Assembly (NCBI GenBank): GCA_949294185.1
Contig: CASFGA010000011.1
Span: 62,001-126,000, forward strand
Reading direction: 5' to 3'
DNA: 64,000 nt
Origin: an uncultured Bacteroides sp.
GTDB taxonomy: Bacteria; Bacteroidota; Bacteroidia; Bacteroidales; Bacteroidaceae
Shown: piece after piece, positions 34,901-44,133 of the stretch
Layout of the letters: each line of letters starts with the position of its first letter
How positions within the stretch are numbered: the first letter of the stretch is position 1
Translations under genes and position numbers: made by a program
The notes under the pieces: model-generated
Databases searched by the model: none
Seen by the model: only the letters and a program-made list of their open reading frames with translations
What the model was told of the DNA's origin: nothing

Positions 34901-36052
34901 ATGGGGAAGTATGTTAACGCATTGTATAAGAGAGCCGCACGCGTCACCACCATGGTGTGCGGCTTTCTTTTCGCTATATTCAGTTTCGTTTATCTGTATG
35001 TGTTCCAGCGCGATGTCATGGAAGCACTGCACTATTCGTTGGCACACGGAAAAACGGAATATGTGCCGTTTGCGAGTGCGCTGGTCATTACATTGATTTT
35101 GATACTGCTTCGGTGGGGAGTGAACAGTCTTTTGGGATTAAAGGGTAAGTTTCGTTCGCTTGCTTATTTGCCTTCGTTCCTTATCTTATGTGCGCTGACA
35201 GACATAGGCCGTGGAGTATACATGGCTGAATATCATACGCCATGGGGATGGCTGCTGCCTCTTCTGATATTGCTTTTTATTTTGGCTGCCTATTGGTTGC
35301 GTCGGGTATTTCGCAATCTGTTGGACGAAGAGGTAAGCATGGGAAGTCTGGTGAACTGGAACGTTGCACTGCTGTTTTTCCAATGTCTGCTTACTGTAGT
35401 GGTTGGCAATTCAGACCGGAACTTTCATCACGAGCTTGAGATAGAGCGTTGTTTGCGCAAGGGGGAATATGTGCGTGCTCTTGAAACAGCCAGGCGCTCG
35501 CATGAAGCGAGCCGTACTCTCACAGCATTGCGGGCTATGGCTATGACGCAGGCAGGAGTGATGGGAGAAAGATTGTTTGAATATCCCCAACTTTACGGTG
35601 TGGACGGTCTGTTCTTTGCTGATGATTCGACAGCTACCTTGCGTTATACCAACGATTCCCTTTATCATCTGTTGGGTGGAGAGCCGAAGGCGGGAGAAAT
35701 GCCGGCAGATTATCTGTATGGGCTTTGTCATGCAGATACGGTAGAGTATGCGGCGGTAGACTACTACCTGTCGGCTCTGCTGCTTGGCAAGCGGGTAAAT
35801 GACTTTGCACAGGCTCTTAATGATTTGTTCATGCGGCAAGACACGCTTCCCCGTCATTATCGTGAGGCGATGACTCTTTATCGGTCACTTCATCCTGATT
35901 CAGTCTTTACGCAGCAGGATTCTGTCATGCAGATGCGCTATGCCGAGTATAAGGAGCTCCAGACCGAGCCAGGCACTTCTCTGCAGGAACGAAACCGGAT
36001 GAAGCGCAAGTTCGGACATACATACTGGTGGTATTACGATTATCAAGAGTAA
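34901..36052 (+). CDS. Four-helix membrane protein with soluble C-terminus (DUF6057-like)
   Basis: Hydrophobic segments lie at about 18-37, 57-76, 84-102 and 114-135, and perhaps a fifth near 152-168. A soluble helical, TPR-like region of ~210 residues follows (RKGEYVRALETARRSHEASRTLTALRAMAM). The pattern resembles Bacteroidales proteins annotated DUF6057, but I am unsure. It begins 5 bp after glgB and is presumably cotranscribed, which alone does not give a function. Confidence 0.65.
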   Translation: MGKYVNALYKRAARVTTMVCGFLFAIFSFVYLYVFQRDVMEALHYSLAHGKTEYVPFASALVITLILILLRWGVNSLLGLKGKFRSLAYLPSFLILCALTDIGRGVYMAEYHTPWGWLLPLLILLFILAAYWLRRVFRNLLDEEVSMGSLVNWNVALLFFQCLLTVVVGNSDRNFHHELEIERCLRKGEYVRALETARRSHEASRTLTALRAMAMTQAGVMGERLFEYPQLYGVDGLFFADDSTATLRYTNDSLYHLLGGEPKAGEMPADYLYGLCHADTVEYAAVDYYLSALLLGKRVNDFAQALNDLFMRQDTLPRHYREAMTLYRSLHPDSVFTQQDSVMQMRYAEYKELQTEPGTSLQERNRMKRKFGHTYWWYYDYQE

Positions 36053-36124
36053 AAGGATGTGGATGGCATGAAGAAAAATCTGAGTAAATCCGTCCAAATT
36101 ATACGGCGGATGGAATCTTTTTTG

Positions 36125-36132
36125 TATTTTTG
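36125..36132 (+). promoter_or_regulatory. -7 box (TATTTTTG) for proS
   Basis: TATTTTTG lies 47 nt before ATG 36179. The -33 region is poor. Confidence 0.5.
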
Positions 36133-36178
36133 TGCCCGTCAAAAAAAGATTTGCTTAAAATAAACCGCATAAAGAATT

Positions 36179-37669
36179 ATGGCAAAAGAATTAAAAGAGC
36201 TTACCAAAAGAAGCGAAAACTATTCTCAATGGTACAATGACCTGGTGGTGAAAGCTGACCTTGCCGAGCAGTCGCCTGTTCGCGGATGCATGGTCATCAA
36301 ACCTTACGGATACGCCATTTGGGAGAAAATGCAGCGTCAGTTGGACGATATGTTCAAGGCTACAGGCCACGTAAACGCATATTTCCCTTTGCTTATTCCG
36401 AAGTCATATCTTAGCCGTGAAGCCGAACATGTGGAAGGCTTTGCGAAAGAGTGTGCCGTGGTTACTCACTATCGTCTGAAGAATGCAGAAGACGGTTCGG
36501 GAGTAATCGTAGATCCGGCAGCCAAGCTGGAGGAAGAACTGATTATCCGTCCTACATCGGAAACCATTATATGGAGCACTTATAAAAACTGGATTAATTC
36601 GTATCGTGACCTGCCTATCCTCTGCAATCAATGGGCAAATGTGATGCGTTGGGAGATGCGTACCCGCCTTTTCCTCCGCACGGCGGAATTCTTGTGGCAG
36701 GAAGGGCATACTGCTCATGCCACACGTGAGGAGGCTGAAGCCGAGGCTCAGAAAATGTTGCACGTATACGGTGACTTTGCTGAAAAGTATATGGCGGTTC
36801 CTGTCATCAAGGGAGTGAAGTCTGCCAATGAGCGTTTTGCCGGAGCTCTGGATACGTATACCATCGAGGGCCTGATGCAAGACGGAAAAGCGCTTCAATG
36901 CGGAACATCGCATTTCTTGGGACAGAATTTTGCAAAGGCATTCAATGTTCAGTTTGTGGATAAAAACAACAAGCTTGACTATGTGTGGGCTACTTCATGG
37001 GGTGTGTCTACTCGTTTGATGGGTGCATTGATTATGACTCATTCCGACGATAACGGTCTGGTGCTTCCGCCGCATCTGGCTCCGATTCAGGTAGTCGTCA
37101 TTCCTATCTATAAGAATGATGAGCAACTGAAGCAGATTGACGCAAAAGTGGAAGGCATTGTCAGTCGCTTGCGCGCGATGGGCATTTCTGTGAAATATGA
37201 CAATGCTGACAACAAGCGTCCGGGCTTTAAGTTTGCCGATTACGAATTGCGGGGAGTGCCTGTGCGTCTGGTAATGGGAGGCCGTGATTTGGAAAACAAT
37301 ACGATGGAAGTGATGCGCCGTGATACGTTGGAAAAGGAAACACGTTCCTGCGAAGGCATCGAAGAGTATGTGAAGAATCTGCTTGAGGACATTCAGGCGA
37401 ACATTTATCAGAAAGCCTTGAAATATCGCAACGAGCACATCGTGAAGGTAGATACGTATGATGAATTTAAAGAGCAGATAGAAAAAGGCGGCTTTATCCT
37501 GGCTCATTGGGATGGTACGACTGAAACCGAAGAGCGTATCAAGGAGGAAACCAAGGCTACTATCCGTTGCATCCCGTTTGAAGCGGACGAAGAGAGCCTT
37601 ACTCCGGGTGTGGATATGGTGACAGGCAAGCCGTCTGCTCGTCGGGTATTGTTTGCACGCGCTTATTGA
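36179..37669 (+). CDS. proS: Prolyl-tRNA synthetase, archaeal/eukaryotic-like form
   Basis: A class II synthetase that charges tRNA-Pro. Motif 1/2 regions are seen ([50 protein letters not shown]). The anticodon-binding domain follows ([27 protein letters not shown]). The C-terminal domain ends in an aromatic AY residue pair, as in the short ProRS type of archaea, eukaryotes and Bacteroidota. The editing insertion of the E. coli type is absent, which fits the 496-residue length. It is monocistronic, with a perfect terminator after it. Confidence 0.97.
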   Translation: MAKELKELTKRSENYSQWYNDLVVKADLAEQSPVRGCMVIKPYGYAIWEKMQRQLDDMFKATGHVNAYFPLLIPKSYLSREAEHVEGFAKECAVVTHYRLKNAEDGSGVIVDPAAKLEEELIIRPTSETIIWSTYKNWINSYRDLPILCNQWANVMRWEMRTRLFLRTAEFLWQEGHTAHATREEAEAEAQKMLHVYGDFAEKYMAVPVIKGVKSANERFAGALDTYTIEGLMQDGKALQCGTSHFLGQNFAKAFNVQFVDKNNKLDYVWATSWGVSTRLMGALIMTHSDDNGLVLPPHLAPIQVVVIPIYKNDEQLKQIDAKVEGIVSRLRAMGISVKYDNADNKRPGFKFADYELRGVPVRLVMGGRDLENNTMEVMRRDTLEKETRSCEGIEEYVKNLLEDIQANIYQKALKYRNEHIVKVDTYDEFKEQIEKGGFILAHWDGTTETEERIKEETKATIRCIPFEADEESLTPGVDMVTGKPSARRVLFARAY

Positions 37670-37700
37670 TTGGGAAGGCTGACAAGATTAATATGATTAA

Positions 37701-37738
37701 AAAAGGCTGATTCCTTATGGAATCAGCCTTTTGCTTTT
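37701..37738 (+). terminator. Terminator after proS
   Basis: AAAAGGCTGATTCC and GGAATCAGCCTTTT form a perfect 14-bp stem (37701-37714/37719-37732) with loop TTAT and a T-rich tail. It may also work on the minus strand for the convergent gene. Confidence 0.85.
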
Positions 37739-37757
37739 AGTCTCAGAAATTCTTGAA

Positions 37758-38117
37758 TTATTTCTTTTCGATGTCAATGCCTTTGTTGCGCAGTGTCATG
37801 GCCATCAGACGGACATATTCACTGTATTGCTTTTCGTCCAAAGTCTGCTTCATCAGCTTCAGGTTGCCATATACGGCATTGCGCACTTGCTGTTCATTGT
37901 TTTTCTTTGCATTCAGCGCGCTTTTCATCTGAACCTGGAAGTAGTCGCAGATGTCTGCCACTTTTTCATTCTGGTCAGCTGAAAGCTGGAGATACTGCGA
38001 TAATTTAGCCTTGTTGATTGAACCGTCCCATTTAGAAGTCTCAGTTTGAGGTTCGGCAGCGAATACAGATGTAGAAAAAGCCAATGCTGCCACTAAAGTT
38101 AAGCCTAAATTCTTCAT
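37758..38117 (-). CDS. Small exported helical protein
   Basis: A 119-residue protein with signal peptide MKNLGLTLVAALAFSTSVFA. The mature part is charged and helical, with LQLSADQNEKVADICDYFQVQMKSALNAKKN and LDEKQYSEYVRLMAMTLRNKG. The 'LxLSxDQ...L..KQY..Y' pattern recalls Spy/CpxP-type periplasmic proteins but without a clear LTxxQ pair, so I do not assign that family. It is expressed from its own promoter with an unusual leader that contains three tandem 16-bp repeats. Confidence 0.7.
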   Translation of the reverse strand: MKNLGLTLVAALAFSTSVFAAEPQTETSKWDGSINKAKLSQYLQLSADQNEKVADICDYFQVQMKSALNAKKNNEQQVRNAVYGNLKLMKQTLDEKQYSEYVRLMAMTLRNKGIDIEKK

Positions 38118-38136
38118 AATACCTAATAAATTTTAG

Positions 38137-38184
38137 TTGTTACCTTAAAAACTTGTTACCTTAAAAACTTGTTACCTTAAAAAT
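38137..38184 (-). repeat. Three tandem 16-bp repeats in a 5' leader
   Basis: The unit TTGTTACCTTAAAAAC (plus strand) occurs at 38137-38152, 38153-38168 and 38169-38184, the last with a final T. On the transcribed strand each copy contains TTTTTAAGGTAACAA, an A/G-rich ribosome-site-like element. The block lies 20 nt upstream of ATG 38117. Confidence 0.8.
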
Positions 38185-38218
38185 CTAATTTAGCTCGAGC
38201 TTTATCTTTTTACCATTG

Positions 38219-38247
38219 CAAAGATAGAAATGTGTTTTATAACACAA
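38219..38247 (-). promoter_or_regulatory. Promoter for the small exported protein
   Basis: The minus strand has TTTG/TTG at 38248-38245 and TATCTTTG at 38226-38219, with 18-nt spacing. The leader to ATG 38117 would be about 95-100 nt and includes the three tandem repeats. Confidence 0.6.
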
Positions 38248-38468
38248 AAATAATCTTGAAGAAACTTGCGATTTCTTTTTTATTTATTGACCTATATCAA
38301 CTTTAACCGGGGAAATGGTATTAAATGGAATCGATTTGTAACTTTTTTGTAATATAAAGTATGTTGGAGACTGGTGATACGGCTCATTTTGTTAGAGGCA
38401 CATTGGGGTTTTGTTTTTGATTGTCAAATTTCTGTCAGGAAGAGAAAGAGATTGGATATGGGCTAAAA

Positions 38469-38500
38469 CAAAACCCGGTCGTTTGAAAAACCGGGTTTTG
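38469..38500 (-). terminator. Terminator after the DUF362 gene
   Basis: CAAAACCCGGT and ACCGGGTTTTG form a perfect 11-bp stem with a 10-nt loop; on the minus strand a TTTTAG tail follows. Confidence 0.75.
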
Positions 38501-38527
38501 AATGTTGCATTCTGAATATATCCTTTT

Positions 38528-39601
38528 TTATTTGTCTGCCTGCTCTTGTACGAACGGTTTAAGTCCTTTTACCGCTTCGGCGGCAGTGATGCGTTTGCCT
38601 CCATTGTCCAGATCTATCAGTATATAGCGGTTGTTTCCCATGCCAAGCTCTTTCATGTATGTCAGTTGGCGCAGTCCGTGGCGGGTTTCGATACGCTCTA
38701 TCAGGTCATGGTGTTCGGCTTCGGTCATGGCATATACCAAGTCTACACAAGCCTGGTCAATGGCAAGAATATCGGTCGACGAGAGAATACCTACGTTGGG
38801 TGTTACTACCGGTTCGGCGTTCACGCCTTCACAGTCGCATGACACCGACATGTTGCGCATGACATTGACATACGTAACGTGTTTTCCGAAATGGTCAATG
38901 ACCGATTTGGTGGATTCTGTCATGCGTTCCATAAACTCTTCCTTGGCGATGTCCCATTGATTGTCTTGTCCGGGAGTCGTGTGAATCCACGCTTTCCCGA
39001 TGCGTCCGTCTGCACATCCGATGCCGATATTCTTGTTGCTTCCGCCAAATCCTCCTTGCGTATGTCCTTTAAAGTGGGTGAGTACTACGAGAGAGTTGTA
39101 ATTGGTCAGATGACTTCCCACCGACATCTTGTCAAACCATTTTCCACCCTTGACAGGCAGGGTCAGTGTGTCTTCTTCGTCGATGATGTCAACAGGGCAG
39201 AATGTCCATCCGTTTACTTTCAAAGTCTGGCGGTGTTGTTCGGTAGTATAGCGGTCACCTACATAATAAGTGTTAGTCTCTATGATATTGGCTTCCGGCA
39301 AGTCTTTTTGCAGTAAAGCCTTAACCCATTCACGCGGAATGATGTTCGGCCCGTGCTGTTCACCCGTATGTAGCTTTACACCGACATGGCCTTCGATGTT
39401 TTCACACACTTGCTCATAGGCTTTTATGAGACCTTCTGCATTGAGGTTTCGGGTGAAATAAACGATCGATTCATTGCCCGTGCGCTGTTCGTATGGCACA
39501 TATTTGTTGCCGTCCGTTCCCGGAGTCGGGTTGGGCTGTGCCGTAGCCGTCATTCCTGCGGCAAATAGACTTGCAATCATAATGATAGTTTTACGTTTCA
39601 T
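38528..39601 (-). CDS. Exported DUF362 domain protein
   Basis: ATG 39601 opens a signal peptide (MKRKTIIMIASLFAAG...TAQ) and lies downstream of a -7 box at 39631-39638; the 26 extra residues of the longer frame overlap the promoter. The DUF362 core is seen in VGVKLHTGEQ, VVLTHFKGHTQGGFGGSNKNIGIGCADGRIGK and LAIDQACVDLV. DUF362 proteins often carry or accompany Fe-S ferredoxin domains, but this one has no CxxCxxC set; three cysteines (SCDCEGV plus GIGCADG) might bind a metal. Function unknown. Confidence 0.82.
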   Translation of the reverse strand: MKRKTIIMIASLFAAGMTATAQPNPTPGTDGNKYVPYEQRTGNESIVYFTRNLNAEGLIKAYEQVCENIEGHVGVKLHTGEQHGPNIIPREWVKALLQKDLPEANIIETNTYYVGDRYTTEQHRQTLKVNGWTFCPVDIIDEEDTLTLPVKGGKWFDKMSVGSHLTNYNSLVVLTHFKGHTQGGFGGSNKNIGIGCADGRIGKAWIHTTPGQDNQWDIAKEEFMERMTESTKSVIDHFGKHVTYVNVMRNMSVSCDCEGVNAEPVVTPNVGILSSTDILAIDQACVDLVYAMTEAEHHDLIERIETRHGLRQLTYMKELGMGNNRYILIDLDNGGKRITAAEAVKGLKPFVQEQADK

Positions 39602-39630
39602 AGTAAGAAATACTTTATTGTTTGTCATGA

Positions 39631-39638
39631 CAAAGATA
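39631..39638 (-). promoter_or_regulatory. -7 box (TATCTTTG) for the DUF362 gene
   Basis: The minus strand reads TATCTTTG, 29 nt before ATG 39601. Confidence 0.55.
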
Positions 39639-39713
39639 GCCAATTTATTTCTTTCAGTTATAACCCGAATTACGGACATTGGAGTTTTTTGATGCCTCGT
39701 TTTGACATGAAAA

Positions 39714-39750
39714 GAGCGGACAAGATACTTTTTGCAGCTCTTGTCCGCTC
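39714..39750 (-). terminator. Terminator after ppdK
   Basis: GAGCGGACAAGA (39714-39725) and TCTTGTCCGCTC (39739-39750) form a perfect 12-bp stem. On the minus strand it is followed by TTTTC. Confidence 0.8.
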
Positions 39751-39773
39751 TCTATATCAGATGTCGGGAATCC

Positions 39774-42497
39774 TTAAGCCTCCTCGATTGCAGCCTGCGC
39801 CGCAGCCAAACGTGCGATAGGAACACGGAATGGTGAGCAGCTGACATAATTCAATCCTACGTGGTGGCAGAATTTTACGGATGAAGGTTCACCTCCGTGC
39901 TCGCCGCAGATACCGCATTTCAGTTCCGGACGTACGGAACGCCCTTTTTCTACGGCCATCTTGATGAGCTGGCCTACGCCATTCTGGTCGAGAACCTGGA
40001 ACGGGTCTACCTTCAGAATCTTCTTCTCCAGATATACCGGCAGGAATGTGGCGATATCATCGCGTGAGTAGCCAAATGTCATTTGAGTCAGGTCATTCGT
40101 TCCGAATGAGAAGTATTCGGCATGCGAAGCGATGCGGTTGGCGGTCAGGGCGGCACGCGGAATTTCAATCATCGTACCTACCTTGAACGGAACTTCCACT
40201 CCTTCTTGTTCAAACACTCTTTTTGCCGTGGCGCGGATAATCTTTTCCTGTGCTTCAAATTCATACAGGATACCGATAAGCGGCACCATGATTTCAGGAT
40301 GCGGGTCATATCCTTCTTTCTTCAGTTCGCAGGCCGCTCCCAAAATGGCTTCAGTCTGCATCTCCGTGATTTCCGGATAGGTGTTGCCCAGACGACATCC
40401 GCGGTGACCCAGCATTGGATTGTGTTCGCACAGGCTGTCTACACGTTGGCGGATGTATTCTACAGTTACACCCATAGCCTCAGCCATTTCTTCCTGTCCT
40501 TTTTGGTCGTGTGGAACGAATTCGTGCAAAGGCGGGTCGAGCAGACGTACATTTACTGGATAGCCGTCCATTGCCTGGAAGATTCCTTTGAAGTCATTCT
40601 TCTGGTAAGGCAGCAGCTTGGCAAGTGCTTTTTTGCGTCCTGCTTCATCTGGAGCCAGAATCATCTCACGCATGGCAATAATCTTCTGATTTTCGAAGAA
40701 CATGTGTTCTGTACGGCAAAGACCAATACCTACAGCTCCGAATTTACGTGCCACTTCAGCGTCGTGCGGCGTATCGGCATTTGTGCGGACTTGCAGGCGG
40801 GTGTATTTGTTGCAGAGATCCATCAGCTTGGCAAAGTTGCCTGAAACTTCTGCAGCTTTGGTCGGCACTTCTCCCTGGTATACTTCACCTGTACTGCCGT
40901 TCAGTGAAATGTAGTCACCTTCTTTCAAAACCACTCCGTCGATTTCTACAGTGCGGGCTTTATAGTCTACATTGATGGCTCCTGCTCCTGATACGCAGCA
41001 TTTGCCCATACCGCGTGCCACTACGGCAGCATGTGAAGTCATACCGCCACGTGCGGTAAGGATACCTTCGGCCACGGTCATACCTGCCAGGTCTTCCGGA
41101 GAAGTCTCGATACGTACCATCACCACGCGGTGACCGTCGGCACGCCATTTGGCTGCATCTTCAGCAAAGAATACGATTTGTCCGCAAGCTGCACCCGGAG
41201 AAGCCGGAAGACCGCGGGTCAGCACTTTCGCCGTGCGGAGCGCTTCCTTGTCAAATACGGGGTGCAACAGCTCGTCGAGTTTGTTGGGCTCGCAACGCAG
41301 CACAGCCGTCTTTTCATCAATCATGCCTTGCTCGAGCATTTCCATGGCGATACGTACCATTGCGGCTCCTGTACGCTTGCCGTTACGTGTCTGGAGGAAC
41401 CACAATTTGCCTTCCTGAACGGTAAATTCCATGTCCTGCATATCGTGATAGTGGTTTTCCAGTTTCGTCTGGAGTTCGTCAAGCTCTTTGTAGATTTCGG
41501 GCATGGCTTCTTCCATTGACGGATACTTGCTTGCGCGTTCTTCTTCAGAAATGCCTTGCAGTTTCGCCCAACGCTGGGAACCGATTTTGGTAATCTGTTG
41601 AGGGGTACGGATACCGGCCACCACATCTTCGCCCTGAGCGTTTATCAGGTATTCACCGTTGAACAGGTCTTCACCCGTAGCGGCATCACGCGAGAAGCAT
41701 ACGCCGGTAGCTGATGTGTCGCCCATATTTCCGAATACCATCGCCTGAACGTTGACGGCTGTTCCCCATTCGGCGGGTATACCCTCCATCTTGCGGTAGA
41801 GGATGGCACGTTCGTTCATCCATGAATCAAATACGGCGCAGATGGCTCCCCAAAGCTGTTCGTAAGCGCATGAAGGGAAGTCTTTTCCTGTCTGGGACTT
41901 GACGGCTGCCTTGAATCGTGAAACGAGCAGTTTCAGGTCGGCAACTTCCAGTTCGTTGTCAAGGCGCACGCCTTTGGCTTTCTTGACTTCTTCTATGATG
42001 GCTTCAAAGGGGTCGATGTCATCTTTGTTGGTAGGCTTCATGCCCAACACCACATCGCCATACATCTGGACGAAACGGCGGTAGGAGTCCCATGCGAAAC
42101 GTTCGTTGCCTGTCTTGCGTGCCAGACCTTCTACAACTTCATCGTTCAGTCCCAGATTAAGAATCGTATCCATCATACCCGGCATGGAAGCACGTGCTCC
42201 CGAACGTACAGAAACCAACAGAGGATTCTCCACATCGCCGAACTTAGATTTCATCAAGGCTTCTACGCCGGCTATAGACTTTTCTACATCGGCTTTCAGC
42301 AGGCTGACAACATTGTCTTTACCCTTTTCAAAATATTCGTTGCAAACTTCAGTCGTGATGGTAAAACCGGGAGGAACCGGAACTCCAATCAGGTTCATTT
42401 CAGCCAGATTCGCACCTTTACCTCCCAACAAGTTTCTCATGTCCGCTCTTCCTTCGGCATGTCCGTTGCCGAACGTATAGACTCTTTTCGTTTCCAT
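39774..42497 (-). CDS. ppdK: Pyruvate, phosphate dikinase
   Basis: PPDK reversibly interconverts pyruvate + ATP + Pi and PEP + AMP + PPi. The N-terminal nucleotide-binding domain has LLGGKGANLAEM and SVRSGARASMPGMMDTILNLGLN. The swivelling phospho-His domain has GGMTSHAAVVARGMGKCCVSG. The C-terminal PEP/pyruvate barrel has GVGLCRTEHMFF, GTMIEIPRAAL, FSFGTNDLTQMT and the final KCGICGEHGGEP. The 907-residue length is standard. In anaerobic Bacteroidales it supports PPi-linked glycolysis or gluconeogenesis. It is monocistronic with its own promoter and terminator. Confidence 0.98.
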   Translation of the reverse strand: METKRVYTFGNGHAEGRADMRNLLGGKGANLAEMNLIGVPVPPGFTITTEVCNEYFEKGKDNVVSLLKADVEKSIAGVEALMKSKFGDVENPLLVSVRSGARASMPGMMDTILNLGLNDEVVEGLARKTGNERFAWDSYRRFVQMYGDVVLGMKPTNKDDIDPFEAIIEEVKKAKGVRLDNELEVADLKLLVSRFKAAVKSQTGKDFPSCAYEQLWGAICAVFDSWMNERAILYRKMEGIPAEWGTAVNVQAMVFGNMGDTSATGVCFSRDAATGEDLFNGEYLINAQGEDVVAGIRTPQQITKIGSQRWAKLQGISEEERASKYPSMEEAMPEIYKELDELQTKLENHYHDMQDMEFTVQEGKLWFLQTRNGKRTGAAMVRIAMEMLEQGMIDEKTAVLRCEPNKLDELLHPVFDKEALRTAKVLTRGLPASPGAACGQIVFFAEDAAKWRADGHRVVMVRIETSPEDLAGMTVAEGILTARGGMTSHAAVVARGMGKCCVSGAGAINVDYKARTVEIDGVVLKEGDYISLNGSTGEVYQGEVPTKAAEVSGNFAKLMDLCNKYTRLQVRTNADTPHDAEVARKFGAVGIGLCRTEHMFFENQKIIAMREMILAPDEAGRKKALAKLLPYQKNDFKGIFQAMDGYPVNVRLLDPPLHEFVPHDQKGQEEMAEAMGVTVEYIRQRVDSLCEHNPMLGHRGCRLGNTYPEITEMQTEAILGAACELKKEGYDPHPEIMVPLIGILYEFEAQEKIIRATAKRVFEQEGVEVPFKVGTMIEIPRAALTANRIASHAEYFSFGTNDLTQMTFGYSRDDIATFLPVYLEKKILKVDPFQVLDQNGVGQLIKMAVEKGRSVRPELKCGICGEHGGEPSSVKFCHHVGLNYVSCSPFRVPIARLAAAQAAIEEA

Positions 42498-42549
42498 TTT
42501 GTTTTAAGATTTATTGGTTGTAATATGTTTTTCATTGCAGTTACAGCTA

Positions 42550-42579
42550 CAAATCTAACCATATTCTTTGAATAATCAA
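42550..42579 (-). promoter_or_regulatory. Promoter TTG-N19-TAGATTTG for ppdK
   Basis: On the minus strand TTG (42579-42577) and TAGATTTG (42557-42550) are 19 nt apart. The leader would be about 45-50 nt. Confidence 0.65.
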
Positions 42580-42672
42580 ATGAAAAGAAGAAGAAAAGCG
42601 ATATGTTTTGCAATATAGACTTTGCAAAATCAACTTCTTCGGAAATAATGGGCGTTTGTCGGAAAAAATGCT

Positions 42673-42680
42673 TATTTTTG
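42673..42680 (+). promoter_or_regulatory. -7 box (TATTTTTG) for rlmD
   Basis: TATTTTTG lies 28 nt before GTG 42709 and supports that non-ATG start. Confidence 0.55.
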
Positions 42681-42708
42681 CTCCCAAATTGGTTTTATAG
42701 AAAAGGAC

Positions 42709-44127
42709 GTGGCAAGAAAGAAAAAAGAATTACCGTTGCTGGAAAAAGTGACGATAACGGATGTGGCGGCAGAAGGCAAGGCCTTGGCGAGAGTAAATGA
42801 TTTGGTCGTGTTTGTTCCTTATGTGGTGCCGGGCGATGTGGTCGATCTGCAGATAAAACGGAAGAAGAATCATTATGCTGAGGCCGTGGCCGTCAGGTTT
42901 TATGAAAAGTCTCCTCTTCGGGTAGAGCCGTTCTGCCAACATTATGGTGTATGCGGCGGATGCAAATGGCAATGCCTTTCTTATGAAGAGCAAATCAGAT
43001 ACAAGCAAAAGCAGGTGGCAGATAATCTGACCCGTATCGGAAAGATTGATTTGCCCGAGATTTCTCCCATTTTGGCCTCGGAGAAAATTATGTTTTACCG
43101 TAACAAACTGGAATTTACATTCTCGAACAAACGTTGGCTGACCGAAGAGGAGGTAAGGCAGGATGTGAAGTATGACCAGATGAATGCGGTGGGATTTCAT
43201 ATACCCGGGGCTTTTGACAAGGTGCTCGCCATAGAAAAATGCTGGTTGCAGGATGATATTGCCAATCAGATACGCAATGCGATACGCGATTATGCGTATG
43301 AACACGGTTATGCCTTCTTTAACCTCCGTACGCAAGAGGGGATGCTGCGTAACATGATGGTGCGCACTTCTTCTACCGGTGAGCTGATGGTGCTTTTGCA
43401 GTGTAAGATTACCGGTGACGATGAGCTTGGAAAGATGAAGGAGCTGTTGCAGTATGTGGCAGACTCGTTCCCGCAAATCACTTCCCTGCTTTATGTTATT
43501 AATAATAAATGTAATGACACCATCGGCGACCTTGATGTGGAAGTGTTCCGGGGTAAGGATCACATTTTTGAGGAAATGGAAGGACTTCGTTTCAAGGTTG
43601 GTCCGAAATCGTTTTATCAGACAAACTCCGAGCAGGCCTATAATCTGTATAAGGTAGCCCGGGATTTTGCCGGACTTACAGGGAACGAACTGGTGTATGA
43701 CCTTTATACTGGTACAGGAACGATAGCCAATTTCGTGTCGCGCCAGGCGGCAAAAGTGATAGGTATAGAGTATGTGCCCGAGGCTATCGAGGATGCAAAG
43801 GTAAATTCGGAAATCAACGGAATCACGAATACCTTGTTTTATGCCGGCGACATGAAAGATATCCTGACGCAGGATTTCATCAACGAACACGGACGCCCCG
43901 ATGTAATCATTACCGACCCGCCGCGTGCCGGCATGCACAACGATGTAATCGATGTAATTTTGTTTGCCGAGCCGCAGCGCATCGTGTATGTAAGCTGCAA
44001 TCCGGCCACTCAGGCCCGCGACCTCCAGTTGTTGGACGCGAAGTATAAGGTGAAGGCCGTTCAGCCGGTGGATATGTTTCCGCATACTCATCATGTGGAA
44101 AATGTCGTATTATTGGAAAAGCGTTGA
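42709..44127 (+). CDS. rlmD: 23S rRNA (uracil-C5)-methyltransferase RlmD/RumA
   Basis: An N-terminal TRAM domain (residues ~8-65) is followed by an Fe-S cluster cysteine set (C76, C82, C85 in FCQHYGVCGGC, plus a later Cys in EKCW). The SAM-dependent methyltransferase domain has VYDLYTGTGTIANF, TDPPRAG and the nucleophile motif VSCNP. This set defines the RumA/TrmA family; with the cluster it is most like RlmD (m5U1939/747). The start is GTG 42709, 28 nt after the promoter box. It leads an operon with an RluD-like enzyme (6 bp) and a HAD phosphatase. Confidence 0.92.
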   Translation: MARKKKELPLLEKVTITDVAAEGKALARVNDLVVFVPYVVPGDVVDLQIKRKKNHYAEAVAVRFYEKSPLRVEPFCQHYGVCGGCKWQCLSYEEQIRYKQKQVADNLTRIGKIDLPEISPILASEKIMFYRNKLEFTFSNKRWLTEEEVRQDVKYDQMNAVGFHIPGAFDKVLAIEKCWLQDDIANQIRNAIRDYAYEHGYAFFNLRTQEGMLRNMMVRTSSTGELMVLLQCKITGDDELGKMKELLQYVADSFPQITSLLYVINNKCNDTIGDLDVEVFRGKDHIFEEMEGLRFKVGPKSFYQTNSEQAYNLYKVARDFAGLTGNELVYDLYTGTGTIANFVSRQAAKVIGIEYVPEAIEDAKVNSEINGITNTLFYAGDMKDILTQDFINEHGRPDVIITDPPRAGMHNDVIDVILFAEPQRIVYVSCNPATQARDLQLLDAKYKVKAVQPVDMFPHTHHVENVVLLEKR

Positions 44128-44133
44128 GAGAAT

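Larger units (their letters stand above)
38118..38527. other. 410-bp non-coding region
   Basis: It holds the repeat-bearing leader and promoter of the small exported protein gene and, at 38469-38500, the terminator of the DUF362 gene. Between about 38250 and 38460 I see only A/T-rich sequence without open frame or known RNA motif. Confidence 0.55.

Noticed and set aside
42730..44094. 454-codon minus-strand frame opposite rlmD
   Set aside because: The plus strand carries complete RlmD motifs; the antisense product has no family features.
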